Source: Rubrivivax sp. | GTDB lineage: Bacteria > Pseudomonadota > Gammaproteobacteria > Burkholderiales > Burkholderiaceae_C | Direction: 5' to 3' | Assembly (NCBI GenBank): GCA_016719535.1 | Contig: JADJYX010000046.1 | Span: forward strand, 1-52,408 | DNA length: 52,408 nucleotides | In this document: positions 24,784 through 33,595 of the stretch, piece by piece | Layout: each line of letters opens with the position of its first letter | How positions within the stretch are numbered: the first letter of the stretch is position 1 | Translations under genes and position numbers: made by a program | Notes under the pieces: generated by a model | Seen by the model: only the letters and a program-made list of their open reading frames with translations | Database searches by the model: none | Told to the model about the DNA's origin: nothing

Positions 24784-25791
24784 ATGAGGATCGCGGTGGT
24801 GGGGGCCGGCGCGATCGGCGGCTACCTCGGCGCGCAGCTGGCGCGGGCGGGCGAGGACGTGACCTTCATCGCCCGCAACCGCAACCTGGAGGCGATCAAC
24901 GCGCGCGGCTTCCGGCTGCTGCTGGAAGACGGCAGCCAGGTGCATGCCGACACCGTGCGCGCGGTGCAGCAGATGGCCGACGCCGGGCCGCAGGACGTGG
25001 TGCTGCTGACCGTGAAGGCGCACCAGGTGGTCGACCTGCTGCCCGACCTGTGCCGGTTGTTCGGCCCGCAAACCGCCGTGGTGACGATGATCAACGGCGT
25101 GCCCTGGTGGTATTTCCACCGGCTGGCCGGCCCCTACGAAGGCCGGCAGCTGGAGAGCGTCGACCCCGGCGGCCGCATCGCTGCCGCGATCGAGCCCGAG
25201 CGCGTCATCGGCAGCGTCGTCTACCCGGCGGCCGAACTGGTCGAGCCGGGTGTCGTGCGCGTCATCGAGGGCAACCGCTTCACGATCGGCGAGCCCGACG
25301 GCTCGCGCAGCGAACGCGTCGAGGCCTTGTCGCAGGCGCTGATGAAGGCCGGCTTCAAGGCCCCGGTGAGCAAGGACATCCGCGGCGAGATCTGGGTCAA
25401 GCTCTGGGGCAACCTCAGCTTCAACCCGATCTCGGCGCTGACGCATGCGACGCTGCAAGACATCTGCCGCTTCCCGCCGACACGCGCGCTGGCCGCGGCG
25501 ATGATGGCCGAGGCGCAGCGCGTCGGCGAGGCGCTGGGCGTGCAGTTCAAGATCGGCCTCGACAAGCGCATCGCCGGCGCCGAGGCCGTGGGCGCGCACA
25601 AGACCTCGATGCTGCAGGACGTCGAGAATGGCCGCGCGCTCGAGCTCGAGGCGCTGGTCGGCGCGGTGATCGAGCTCGGCCGCATCACCGGCGTGGCGAC
25701 GCCGACGATCGAGGCCATCCATGCCGCGACCGCGCTGCTCGGCCGCACGCTGGCGGCGCAGGGTGCCCGGCTGCGCATGCAGGCCGGCTGA
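24784..25791 (+). CDS. panE: 2-dehydropantoate 2-reductase family protein (PanE/ApbA-like)
   Basis: A 335-residue NADPH-dependent reductase. It begins MRIAVVGAGAIGGYLGAQLARAGEDVTFIAR, the nucleotide-binding GxGxxG of the family. LLTVKAHQV and MINGVPWWYF follow, and the C-terminal helical domain contains the catalytic Lys region DIRGEIWVKLWGNLSFNPISALTHATL and HKTSMLQDVENGRALE. True PanE makes pantoate for CoA synthesis; paralogues in catabolic loci reduce other 2-oxo acids. The placement after tctA and before a FAH hydrolase favours the latter. Confidence 0.88.
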   Translation: MRIAVVGAGAIGGYLGAQLARAGEDVTFIARNRNLEAINARGFRLLLEDGSQVHADTVRAVQQMADAGPQDVVLLTVKAHQVVDLLPDLCRLFGPQTAVVTMINGVPWWYFHRLAGPYEGRQLESVDPGGRIAAAIEPERVIGSVVYPAAELVEPGVVRVIEGNRFTIGEPDGSRSERVEALSQALMKAGFKAPVSKDIRGEIWVKLWGNLSFNPISALTHATLQDICRFPPTRALAAAMMAEAQRVGEALGVQFKIGLDKRIAGAEAVGAHKTSMLQDVENGRALELEALVGAVIELGRITGVATPTIEAIHAATALLGRTLAAQGARLRMQAG

Positions 25792-25808
25792 ACGGTGGCG
25801 AAGGACGC

Positions 25809-26576
25809 TCAGCCGCCGTAGGTATTGACCAGGCTGCCGATGCCGTCGATCTCCACCTCGACCGTGGTGCCCGGCTTCATCGGCAGCACGCCGAGCGAGG
25901 TGCCGCAGTAGATCAGGTCGCCGGCCTCGAGGATCAGATCCTGCGACAGCCGCGACACCAGCTCGTGCGGCGGGAAGAACATGTCGGCCAGCGCATAGTG
26001 CTGCCGCTCGCGGCCGCCGGCCCGCGTGCGCACCGACGCTGCCGCGGCATCGAAATCGGTCTCGATCACCGGGCCGAAGGCGGCAAAGCCGGGCAAGCTC
26101 TTGGCGCGTGACCATTGGGCGAACGCCGGGTCGCGCGGCAGCAGCTCGATGGCCGTGACGTCGTTGCCGCAGGTGTAGCCCAGGATATGCGCCGCGGCCT
26201 GCTCGACGCTCACGGCCTCGGTGCGGCGGCCGATGACGATCACCAGTTCGCCCTCGTAGGCGACGCGGCCGACCTCGCCGCGCGGCACCGGAATGGCATC
26301 GCCCGGGCCGGCCAGCGCATGCGGCGATTTCAGAAACCACAGCGGCTCGGCCGGCGCCGACCAGCCGTTCTTCTCGGCGGCGGCGCGGAAGTTGTTCCAC
26401 AGGCCGACGATCTGCCGCGGCTGGCAGGGCGGCAGCAGGCGCATGGCTTGCAGCGCCAGCGGATCGCCGGCCGGCTCGTGGTCGCCGAAGGGGCTGCCGT
26501 GGCACGGCTGCACGTGTTCGCCCTGCAGCAGGCCGTAGCCCTCGCGGCCCTGGTGCTGGTAGCGGATCCACTTCAT
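25809..26576 (-). CDS. Fumarylacetoacetate hydrolase family protein
   Basis: A 255-residue metal-dependent enzyme of the FAH superfamily, whose members cleave C-C bonds or decarboxylate or hydrolyse 2,4-dioxo acids. Motifs: VAYEGELVIVIGRRTE, YTCGNDVTAIELL, SLPGFAAFGP, DLIYCGTSLG and TTVEVEIDGIGSLVNTYGG, giving the expected acidic metal ligands. The ATG at 26576 overlaps the histidine kinase stop as ATGA, so this enzyme is translationally coupled to the upstream two-component pair. It converges with panE, with a 17-base gap. Confidence 0.9.
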   Translation of the reverse strand: MKWIRYQHQGREGYGLLQGEHVQPCHGSPFGDHEPAGDPLALQAMRLLPPCQPRQIVGLWNNFRAAAEKNGWSAPAEPLWFLKSPHALAGPGDAIPVPRGEVGRVAYEGELVIVIGRRTEAVSVEQAAAHILGYTCGNDVTAIELLPRDPAFAQWSRAKSLPGFAAFGPVIETDFDAAAASVRTRAGGRERQHYALADMFFPPHELVSRLSQDLILEAGDLIYCGTSLGVLPMKPGTTVEVEIDGIGSLVNTYGG

Positions 26577-28855
26577 GCGTTGATTCCCGGGTTGGGTGGA
26601 GCGGCGGGCAGCCGCACGGTGCAGACGATACCGGTGCCGCCGGGCTGCGCGGCCCAGTGCACGCTGCCGCCGAGGCCGCGCACGCGCTTGCGCACGCCGC
26701 CCAGGCCCAGGCCGTGCGACCAGGCCTGCGGGTCGCTGCCCCGCCCGTCGTCGGCCACCACCAGCGTCAGCGCGTCGCCGTCGAGCTGCAGCTCGACGGC
26801 GACGCGTTCGGCATCGGCATGCGCGATGGCATTGCTGACCAGCTCGCGCAGGATGCGCGTCAGCGCCGACCACTGCACGACGCTGAGGACGAGCTCGCGG
26901 TCGGCGTCGAAGCGCCAGTCCAAGCGCAGCCCGGCCGCGCCCAGGCGCTGCGCCAGGTCCGCCTTCCATTCGCCGGCCGCATGCGACAGCGGGTGGCTGC
27001 TGGCGGCCAGCCCGCGCGTGAGCGTCTTCAGGTCCTGCAGCGTGTGGCGGATGTAGTCCTCGATCTCCGGGTCGCCGGCCTTGTACATCAGCGTCAGCAG
27101 CCGCGCGCCGATGTCGTCGTGCAGGTCCTGCGCGATGCGCGCACGTTCCTCGGTGCGGCCTTGTTCGACGGCACGGTCATGGGCCAGCACGCGGCACACC
27201 TGCTCGACCACGCGCTCGGCCAGCCGCGCATCCTCGTGCGTGAACAGGCGCTGGCCCTGGCCGGCATGGCGCAGCACCAGCACATGGTCGAGGTCGAGGC
27301 GGTCGCCGGGGCCGGGCAGCGGCACATACAGCGCGCTGCCGGCGCCGACCACGCGCGCAGCGCCCAGCCTGCGCGCCAGCGTCAGCATCTCCTGCGGCTG
27401 GAAGAGGTCGTGCAGCAGCTGCGACAGCAGCGGCGCCGTGCGCCCGGGGTGCTCGTGGGCCTCGCGGGCGACGCGGTACAGGCGTTCGAAGGTGCGCTCG
27501 GTGCTCAACACGCCGGCGCCCACCATGCGCGCCAGGATCCAGCGCCGCGCCCCCACATAGACCCCCAGCGCCAGCACCGTGGCCAGCACCAGCGAGCCCA
27601 GCGGGCCGAGCGAGAACAGCGCGACGAAGACCAGCCCGAGCGAGGTGGTGATGGTGCCGATGCCCGCCAGCAGCGCAAATTCGCGCAGCACCCGCCGCGG
27701 CCGCGACAGCGAGGGCATCAGCATCAGCAGCGAGCCGAAGTAGAGGTACCAGACCTCGGCGCCGGTGCTGGCGACGGTGGCCGCTGCCGACGGCAGCCCC
27801 TGCGCGGCCGCGACCGCCAGCGTCACCACCGCCAGCGTGGCCAGCGCGCTGAGGGCAAAGCGCTGCATCGTCGCGGCGATGGGGTCGGGCCGCAGCCGGT
27901 TCGACCAGCCGATGGCGGCCGTGGCCATCACGCCCAGGGCCAGCAGCGCCGCCTGCGTCAGCGCCCACGGTGCCGCCAGTCCGCTGCGCGCCGCAGCCAC
28001 CGACCACAGCAGCGCGGTGCCCAGGGTCAGGCCCAGCAGCCAGCGCGCGTGCGGCAGCGGGCGCGGCTGCAGGGCATAGGCACAGGCACCGGCCCCGGCG
28101 GCGGCGGTGACCACCTCGAGCGCCTGGCGCAAGCCCAGGTCCAGCGCCGCCAGGCCGGCCGGCTGCCCCAGGCCGCGCCAGGGTTCGGCGGCGATCAGCA
28201 GCAGGCTCGCGGCATGGCAGCTCGTCATGACGGCGAAGGCCACATGGCCGGCATTCGGCCGCTTCAGCAGCACCGTGGCACCGACGCCGTGCAGCAGCAG
28301 CGCGAAGGCCGAGATGGCCCAGAACGGCAGCGGCACGCCGCCCCAGCCGCGCGGTGGCGTGGCCAGCACGAGCCGGCTGCCGTCGGTGAAGTGCAGTTCG
28401 ACCTCACCCTGCGCCAGCAGCGCAGCCAGCTGCTCCTGCAGCGCCACGTAGCGCGCGCGGGCTTCGCGATCGACGAGCCAGCGCGCGGTGTGCCGCAGCA
28501 GCAGTTCGTCGGCCGCCAGCGGCGGCTGTCCGGCCGCGGTGATGCGCGCCAGCGTGCGGCCGCCCATGGCGCGCAGCGGGTCGTGCGGGCTCGCCAGCAG
28601 CGTCGGCAGCCCGCCCGCGGTGGGCTGCCAGCTCGACGGCAGGTGGGCGCTGCCGGCCAGCGCGCGCGCGACCAGCACGACCGCGCCGCAGCCCAGCAGC
28701 ATCGCCAGCACCAGCAGGCGCAGCCGCCAGCCGGCCCAGCGCCGCGGGGGGTGGCGGTTGAGCGACTGTTCGAAGCCGCTGGCGTCGAACGCCCCGTCGA
28801 ACGCCGCGTCGGGCCCCGGGTCACCGGGCCCGGCGTGATCGGGCAGCGTGGCCAC
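26573..28855 (-). CDS. Membrane sensor histidine kinase (HisKA_3/NarX type)
   Basis: A 760-residue kinase. One N-terminal membrane helix (about 42-66) and a periplasmic segment to about 165 are followed by several more helices (about 172-460), a multi-helix sensor. A GAF-like stretch comes next (LLHDLFQPQEMLTLARRLG...VPLPGPGD). The phospho-acceptor H579 is in ERARIAQDLHDDIGARLLTLM. The ATPase domain has the N-box with N675 (RELVSNAIAHA), VADDGRG and GLGLGGVRKRV. The gene follows its response regulator by 36 bases and overlaps the FAH gene by four. Signal unknown. Confidence 0.9.
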   Translation of the reverse strand: MATLPDHAGPGDPGPDAAFDGAFDASGFEQSLNRHPPRRWAGWRLRLLVLAMLLGCGAVVLVARALAGSAHLPSSWQPTAGGLPTLLASPHDPLRAMGGRTLARITAAGQPPLAADELLLRHTARWLVDREARARYVALQEQLAALLAQGEVELHFTDGSRLVLATPPRGWGGVPLPFWAISAFALLLHGVGATVLLKRPNAGHVAFAVMTSCHAASLLLIAAEPWRGLGQPAGLAALDLGLRQALEVVTAAAGAGACAYALQPRPLPHARWLLGLTLGTALLWSVAAARSGLAAPWALTQAALLALGVMATAAIGWSNRLRPDPIAATMQRFALSALATLAVVTLAVAAAQGLPSAAATVASTGAEVWYLYFGSLLMLMPSLSRPRRVLREFALLAGIGTITTSLGLVFVALFSLGPLGSLVLATVLALGVYVGARRWILARMVGAGVLSTERTFERLYRVAREAHEHPGRTAPLLSQLLHDLFQPQEMLTLARRLGAARVVGAGSALYVPLPGPGDRLDLDHVLVLRHAGQGQRLFTHEDARLAERVVEQVCRVLAHDRAVEQGRTEERARIAQDLHDDIGARLLTLMYKAGDPEIEDYIRHTLQDLKTLTRGLAASSHPLSHAAGEWKADLAQRLGAAGLRLDWRFDADRELVLSVVQWSALTRILRELVSNAIAHADAERVAVELQLDGDALTLVVADDGRGSDPQAWSHGLGLGGVRKRVRGLGGSVHWAAQPGGTGIVCTVRLPAAPPNPGINA

Positions 28856-28891
28856 GGCCGGCCGCCGGTCAGGCGCCGGGCCGCCCGCTCG

Positions 28892-29626
28892 TCACACCAG
28901 CCCCTGCTTGCTGGCCAGCACCGCGGCCTCGGCGCGGCTGGAGACATTGAGCTTCTTGTAGATGGACTTGATGTGGTCGTTGACGGTGAACCACTTGATG
29001 CCCATCAGGCTGGCGATCTCCTTGATGGTGAAGCCCTTGCTCAGGTAGGTCAGCACCTCGGTCTCGCGCGGGGTCAGGCGCTCGTGGTCGATCGGCTTGT
29101 CCATTGCCAGCGGGCGCGGCGGGGCGCCCGGCGTGGCGCGCAGCCCGCTGTCGACGGCCGGTGTGGCGGCATCGGGCGCGCTGCGGAAATGGTTGAGCAG
29201 CCGCCGTGCGATCGCCGGCGACAGCGGCGGCTGCCCGCGCACGATCTTCTGCAGTTCCTCGACCAGCACCTCGAAGCGGTCTTCCTTCAGCAGATAGCCG
29301 TCGGCGCCGTGCTGCAGCGCCGGAAAGAGGTGGTCGTCGTCGGAATACAGCGTGGTGACGATCTTCGTCGCCGGGTATTGCGACAGCTCGGCCAGCAGCT
29401 CGAGCCCGTTGCCGTCGGGCAGCTCGAGGTCGACCAGGATCAGGCGGAAGGGGTCGGTGCCGTGCAGGCCGCTGGGGCCGCCCGCCAGCGCGATCTGCCG
29501 GCGCGCGCCTTCCAGGTCGCCGGCCTCGACGATCTGCTGCGCGTCGCTGAAGCTCTCGCGCACCACGCGGCACAGAAAACTCCGTGCCACGGGGTTGTCT
29601 TCCATGATCAGCACCTTGACCGTCAT
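28892..29626 (-). CDS. LuxR-family response regulator, partner of the kinase at 26573
   Basis: A 244-residue regulator. Its receiver domain has acidic residues E9/D10 (IMEDN), phospho-acceptor D66 (RLILVDLELPDGNG) and K in GYLLKEDRFEVL. A linker of about 40 residues leads to the C-terminal LuxR helix-turn-helix (LTPRETEVLTYLSKGFTIKEIASLMGIKWFTVNDHIKSIYKKL). It is the first gene of the RR-HK-FAH operon. Targets are unknown; the adjacent transporter and catabolic genes are candidates. Confidence 0.92.
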   Translation of the reverse strand: MTVKVLIMEDNPVARSFLCRVVRESFSDAQQIVEAGDLEGARRQIALAGGPSGLHGTDPFRLILVDLELPDGNGLELLAELSQYPATKIVTTLYSDDDHLFPALQHGADGYLLKEDRFEVLVEELQKIVRGQPPLSPAIARRLLNHFRSAPDAATPAVDSGLRATPGAPPRPLAMDKPIDHERLTPRETEVLTYLSKGFTIKEIASLMGIKWFTVNDHIKSIYKKLNVSSRAEAAVLASKQGLV

Positions 29627-29679
29627 GCAGGCCTTTCGCGGATGGGCGGCATGCTAACGCAGTAGACAGGCGGTGCCGG

Positions 29680-30657
29680 TCAGCCGTTGACGAGCACGAC
29701 CTTGCCCTGCACCTGGCGCGACGCCATGCGGTGGTAGGCGGCGCGCACCTCGGCCATCGGCAGCCGGCGGTCGATCGCCGGCCTGACCTTGCCCTGGGCA
29801 TACCACTGCATCAGCTGCGCCATGCCGGCGGCGAAGGCCCTGGGTTCGCGGCGCGCGAACTCGCCCCAGAAGACGCCGACGATGGCCGCGCCCTTGAGCA
29901 GCGGCAGGTTCCACGGCAGCGCCGGGATGCTGCCGGCGGCAAAACCGATCACCAGGTAGCGCCCGCGCCAGGCGATCGAACGCAGCGCCGGCTCGGCGAG
30001 GTCGCCGCCCACGGGGTCGTAGATGACGTCGGGGCCCTTGCCGTCGGTGGCGGCCTTGAGCGCGTCGCGCAGGCTGGCCTGGCTGTAGTTGATGGTGGCA
30101 TCGGCGCCCAGGGTCTTCAGGAACTCGCACTTGGCGTCGCTGCTGGCGGCGGCGATCACGCGCGCGCCGGCCGCCTTGGCGATCTGCACCGCGGCGGTGC
30201 CCACGCCGCCGGCGGCGCCCAGCACCAGCACCGTCTCGCCGGGCTGCAGCGCCCCGCGGTCGAGCAGCGCATGGTGCGAGGTGCCGTAGGTGAAGGCGAA
30301 GGCCGAGGCGTCGACCAGGTCCACCCCCGGCGGCAGCGGCAGCACGCGCGCGGCCGGCATGCAGGCGTGGGTGGCAAAACCGCCGCTGGAGGCGATGCCG
30401 ACCACCGGTTCACCGACCTGGAAGCCCGTCACGCCCTCGCCGAGCGCATCGATGCGGCCGGAGAATTCCGAGCCCGGCACGAAGGGCAGCTCGGGCTTGA
30501 ACTGGTATTTGCCGACGATCGTCAGCGAATCCGGAAAATTCAGGCTCGCGGCACGGATGGCGATGCGCACCTCGCCGGCTTGGGGTTCGGGGGTCGGCAG
30601 GTCGCGCCACTTCAGGGCGTCGACGCCGTCCAGGCTTTCGCACATCCAGGCCTGCAT
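29680..30657 (-). CDS. NADPH:quinone oxidoreductase, zinc-free medium-chain type
   Basis: A 325-residue medium-chain reductase. The GroES-like N-terminal domain contains RIAIRAASLNFPDSLTIVGKYQFKPELPFVPGSEFSG, the quinone-reductase signature. The Rossmann domain contains VLVLGAAGGVGTAAVQIAKAAGARVIAAAS. Zinc-ligand cysteines of alcohol dehydrogenases are absent. Such enzymes reduce quinones or enoyl/acryloyl compounds with NADPH. The start at 30657 is preceded by AAGGAGAC. Confidence 0.9.
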   Translation of the reverse strand: MQAWMCESLDGVDALKWRDLPTPEPQAGEVRIAIRAASLNFPDSLTIVGKYQFKPELPFVPGSEFSGRIDALGEGVTGFQVGEPVVGIASSGGFATHACMPAARVLPLPPGVDLVDASAFAFTYGTSHHALLDRGALQPGETVLVLGAAGGVGTAAVQIAKAAGARVIAAASSDAKCEFLKTLGADATINYSQASLRDALKAATDGKGPDVIYDPVGGDLAEPALRSIAWRGRYLVIGFAAGSIPALPWNLPLLKGAAIVGVFWGEFARREPRAFAAGMAQLMQWYAQGKVRPAIDRRLPMAEVRAAYHRMASRQVQGKVVLVNG

Positions 30658-30743
30658 GCTTGCGTCTCCTTCGGGGTGGGGTTCGGGCGGATCGCATCAT
30701 ACGAAGGCCGGGCCCATCGGGTCGGCTCCTACAATCCGGCCCC

Positions 30744-31514
30744 ATGCGCATCCTCATCGCCAACGACGACGGCTACCTGGCGCCCGGCATCGCCGCGCTG
30801 GTCAGGGCCTGCCAGGGCCTGGGCCACATCGACGTCATCGCGCCCGAGCAGAATGCCAGCGGCACCAGCAATGCGCTGACGCTGACGCGGCCGCTGTCGG
30901 TGTTCGAGGCGCGCGGCGAGCAGGTGCAGGGCTTTCGCGTCGTCAACGGCACGCCGTCGGACTGCGTGCACGTGGCGCTGACCGGGCTGCTGGACCAGCG
31001 CCCCGACATCGTCTTCAGCGGCATCAACAACGGCGCCAACATGGGCGACGACACGCTGTATTCGGGCACCGTGGCGGCGGCGATGGAGGGCTTCCTGTTC
31101 GGCATTCCGGCGATCGCCTTTTCGCAGGTCGACAAGGGCTGGGCGCACCTGGACGCGGCCGCCGCGGCGGCGCGCGCCATCATCGACCAGGTGCTGGCCG
31201 ACGGCCTGCCGGCCGCGCCCTTCCTGCTCAACGTCAACATCCCGAACCGGCCCGACGCCGCCACGCGGCCGCGCCGCGTCACGCGGCTGGGCCGCCGCCA
31301 TGCCAGCGAGCCCGTGATCCGCCAGCACAGCCCGCGCGGCGACCCCATCTACTGGATCGGGCCCGCCGGCGATGCGCGCGAGGCCGGCGAAGGCACCGAC
31401 TTCCACGCCGCGGCGCAGGGCGAGGTGTCGATCACCCCGCTGCAGGTGGACCTGACCGACCACGCGTCGCGCCCGGCGTGGGCGGCGCGGCTGGCGCGCC
31501 CGGCGCCGGTGTGA
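30744..31514 (+). CDS. surE: 5'/3'-nucleotidase SurE
   Basis: A 256-residue metal-dependent phosphatase acting on nucleoside monophosphates and polyphosphate. It begins MRILIANDDGYLAPGI with metal ligands D8 and D9, then PEQNASGTSNALTL (Ser ligand), GTPSDCVHVAL and FSGINNGANMGDDTLYSGTVAAAMEG. Length is normal. Its TGA is overlapped by the GTG start of pcm, as in the conserved surE-pcm pair. Confidence 0.96.
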   Translation: MRILIANDDGYLAPGIAALVRACQGLGHIDVIAPEQNASGTSNALTLTRPLSVFEARGEQVQGFRVVNGTPSDCVHVALTGLLDQRPDIVFSGINNGANMGDDTLYSGTVAAAMEGFLFGIPAIAFSQVDKGWAHLDAAAAAARAIIDQVLADGLPAAPFLLNVNIPNRPDAATRPRRVTRLGRRHASEPVIRQHSPRGDPIYWIGPAGDAREAGEGTDFHAAAQGEVSITPLQVDLTDHASRPAWAARLARPAPV

Positions 31515-32344
31515 GCCGTCCCCCGCGCGGGGCCCGCTTTCCGCTGGGCCTGGACCATGTGCACGGCACGGCGGCACCGCGGCGGCCGGCCGAGCGCGCC
31601 GAACCGCGCGACCTGCTGCGCCCGCAGCGACCGCTGGCGCATGCCGCGCGCGACGCCGCGCGCCAGGCCCCGCCGGCCGGGCTGGGGCTGGACTCGGCCG
31701 CGGTGCGCGCACGCATGGTCGAGCGGCTGCGCGCCGAGGGCATCGGCTGCGAGCCGGTGCTGCAGGCGTTCGGGCGTGTCGAACGCCACCGCTTCGTCGA
31801 CAGCGCGCTGGCCACCCAGGCCTACGAGGACACCAGCCTGCCCATCGGCCATGGCCAGACGATCAGCAAGCCCTCGGTGGTGGCGCGCATGCTGGCGCTG
31901 CTGTTCGAATCGGAGCGGGCGCGCGCCGCCGGGGCCCTGGGCCGCGTGCTCGAGATCGGCACCGGCTGCGGCTACCAGGCGGCGCTGCTGTCGCTGCTGG
32001 CGCGCGGCGTGCTGTCGATCGAACGCGTGCAGCCGCTGCACGACAAGGCGCGGCTGCACCTGCACGGCTGGCGCCAGGGCGATGTGCGCCTGGTCTACGG
32101 CGACGGCCGCCTCGGCCACGCGCCCTGGGCGCCGTACGACCACATCGTGGCCGCAGCCGGCGGTGACGCACTGCCGCCGGCCTGGCTGGAACAGCTGGCC
32201 ATCGGCGGCCGTCTGGTGGCGCCGATGCAGGATGCCCGCGCCGGCGGCCAGGTGCTGCTGGTGATCGACCGCACGGCCGACGGCTGGCGCGAGCAGCGCG
32301 TGGGGGCGGTTCACTTCGTCCCTCTAAAATCCGGCCGCGAATGA
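31511..32344 (+). CDS. pcm: Protein-L-isoaspartate O-methyltransferase
   Basis: A 277-residue repair methyltransferase that restores isomerised aspartyl residues using S-adenosylmethionine. Core motifs: YEDTSLPIGHGQTISKPSVVARM, VLEIGTGCGYQAALLSLLA (SAM motif I), RLVYGDGRLG, and YDHIVAAAGGDALPPAWLEQL. GTG 31511 overlaps the surE stop by four bases. About 65 residues precede the catalytic region, a longer N-terminus than the E. coli enzyme but common in this order. Confidence 0.93.
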   Translation: MSRPPRGARFPLGLDHVHGTAAPRRPAERAEPRDLLRPQRPLAHAARDAARQAPPAGLGLDSAAVRARMVERLRAEGIGCEPVLQAFGRVERHRFVDSALATQAYEDTSLPIGHGQTISKPSVVARMLALLFESERARAAGALGRVLEIGTGCGYQAALLSLLARGVLSIERVQPLHDKARLHLHGWRQGDVRLVYGDGRLGHAPWAPYDHIVAAAGGDALPPAWLEQLAIGGRLVAPMQDARAGGQVLLVIDRTADGWREQRVGAVHFVPLKSGRE

Positions 32345-32418
32345 CCGGGCGGGCCGCGGGCATGGCGCGGGCAGGGTGCGGGCGTGAAATGGGCAGAACA
32401 GACAGGGCGGACCAGGCG

Positions 32419-33447
32419 ATGAAGCTGACGAGGCAAGGGCGAGGGTGCAGGCCGATGGCCCTGCCAGGGCTGCTGGGCGCGTTGCTGGTGCTGGCCGGTT
32501 GCGCCAGCGGCCCCAACCGCGCCCCGATCGAGGACCGCAAGCCGGCCGCGCGCCCGGGGCTTGCGGCCCCTGCCGCGCCGGCCACGGTGCCCGCGGTGCC
32601 CGCCGAACCGGGCAAGGCGCTGCCGGGTGCCGAGCATGCCGGCAAGCCCGGCTATTACGCCGTCAGACCCGGCGATACGCTGATCCGCATCGCGCTCGAC
32701 CACGGCCAGAACTGGCGCGACGTGCAGCGCTGGAACGGCCTCGACAACCCCAATCTGATCGAGATCGGGCAGGTGCTGCGCGTGGCGCCGCCGGGGGTCG
32801 AGGTTGCCGGCAGCGGCACCACGGCAACAGCCGGTGCCGCCGGTGCCGCCGTCTCGCGGCCGGTGCAGCCAGCCGGCCGCGTGGAGTCGCGGCCGCTCGA
32901 TCCGAAGGCCGGCGCGTCGGCGCCGGCTGCGGCACCCGCGGTCGTCGCCACGCCGGCGCCCGCCGCCACGCCGGCGGCGCCGCCGCCGGGCGCCGCCACC
33001 GGCCCCGCGGCATCGGCACCGGTGGCGGCGCCGTCCCCGGCCGCGGCACCGGCCAAACCGCCGGCGCGTGAAGGTGACGACGACGTGCCCTGGATGTGGC
33101 CGGCCGCCGGCCCGGTGGTGACGCCCTTCGACGAAGCGCGCAGCAAGGGCGTGGCCATCAGCGGCAAGGCCGGCGACCCGGTGCTGGCCGCGGCCGACGG
33201 GCGCGTGGTCTATGCCGGCTCCGGCCTGCGCGGCTACGGCAACCTGGTCATCGTCAAGCACAACGGCACCTACCTGACGGCCTACGCCCACAACCAGTCG
33301 CTGCTGGTCAAGGACGAGCAGGTCGTGCGCCGGGGGCAGAAGATCGCCGAGATGGGATCGAGCGACGCCGAGCGCGTGCAGCTGCACTTCGAGATCCGTC
33401 GCCTGGGCGTGCCGATCGACCCGCTGCGCCTGCTGCCGGCTCGCTGA
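32419..33447 (+). CDS. nlpD: NlpD-like lipoprotein, LysM and M23 (LytM) domains
   Basis: A 342-residue outer-membrane lipoprotein that activates cell-wall amidases at division in its homologues. The chosen ATG gives MKLTRQGRG and a lipobox LLVLAGC; an ATG at 32341 overlapping pcm would make the signal too long. LysM is at about 80-122 (YYAVRPGDTLIRIALDHGQNW). A long Ala/Pro-rich linker leads to a degenerate LytM domain (PVVTPFDEARSKGVAISGKAG...VQLHFEIRRLG) lacking the full zinc ligand set, as expected for NlpD/EnvC-type activators. It is third in surE-pcm-nlpD; rpoS does not follow. Confidence 0.92.
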   Translation: MKLTRQGRGCRPMALPGLLGALLVLAGCASGPNRAPIEDRKPAARPGLAAPAAPATVPAVPAEPGKALPGAEHAGKPGYYAVRPGDTLIRIALDHGQNWRDVQRWNGLDNPNLIEIGQVLRVAPPGVEVAGSGTTATAGAAGAAVSRPVQPAGRVESRPLDPKAGASAPAAAPAVVATPAPAATPAAPPPGAATGPAASAPVAAPSPAAAPAKPPAREGDDDVPWMWPAAGPVVTPFDEARSKGVAISGKAGDPVLAAADGRVVYAGSGLRGYGNLVIVKHNGTYLTAYAHNQSLLVKDEQVVRRGQKIAEMGSSDAERVQLHFEIRRLGVPIDPLRLLPAR

Positions 33448-33595
33448 GCCGGCGCGCGCGGGCGTCGGTCCCCCGAACGGGTGGGCGCCGGGGTCACCTG
33501 CGCGACGCCATCTCAGGGCTTCCGATAGGGGCTGGACGATGGGTCCGCGGCTAGCATCCGCCGCGTTTCCACACTGTCCGTTCCCAGGGGTCCGA

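Noticed and set aside
23233..26571. A 1112-codon minus-strand frame over tctA and panE
   Set aside because: Both plus-strand genes have complete conserved motifs; the opposite frame is low-complexity Arg/His/Gln sequence.
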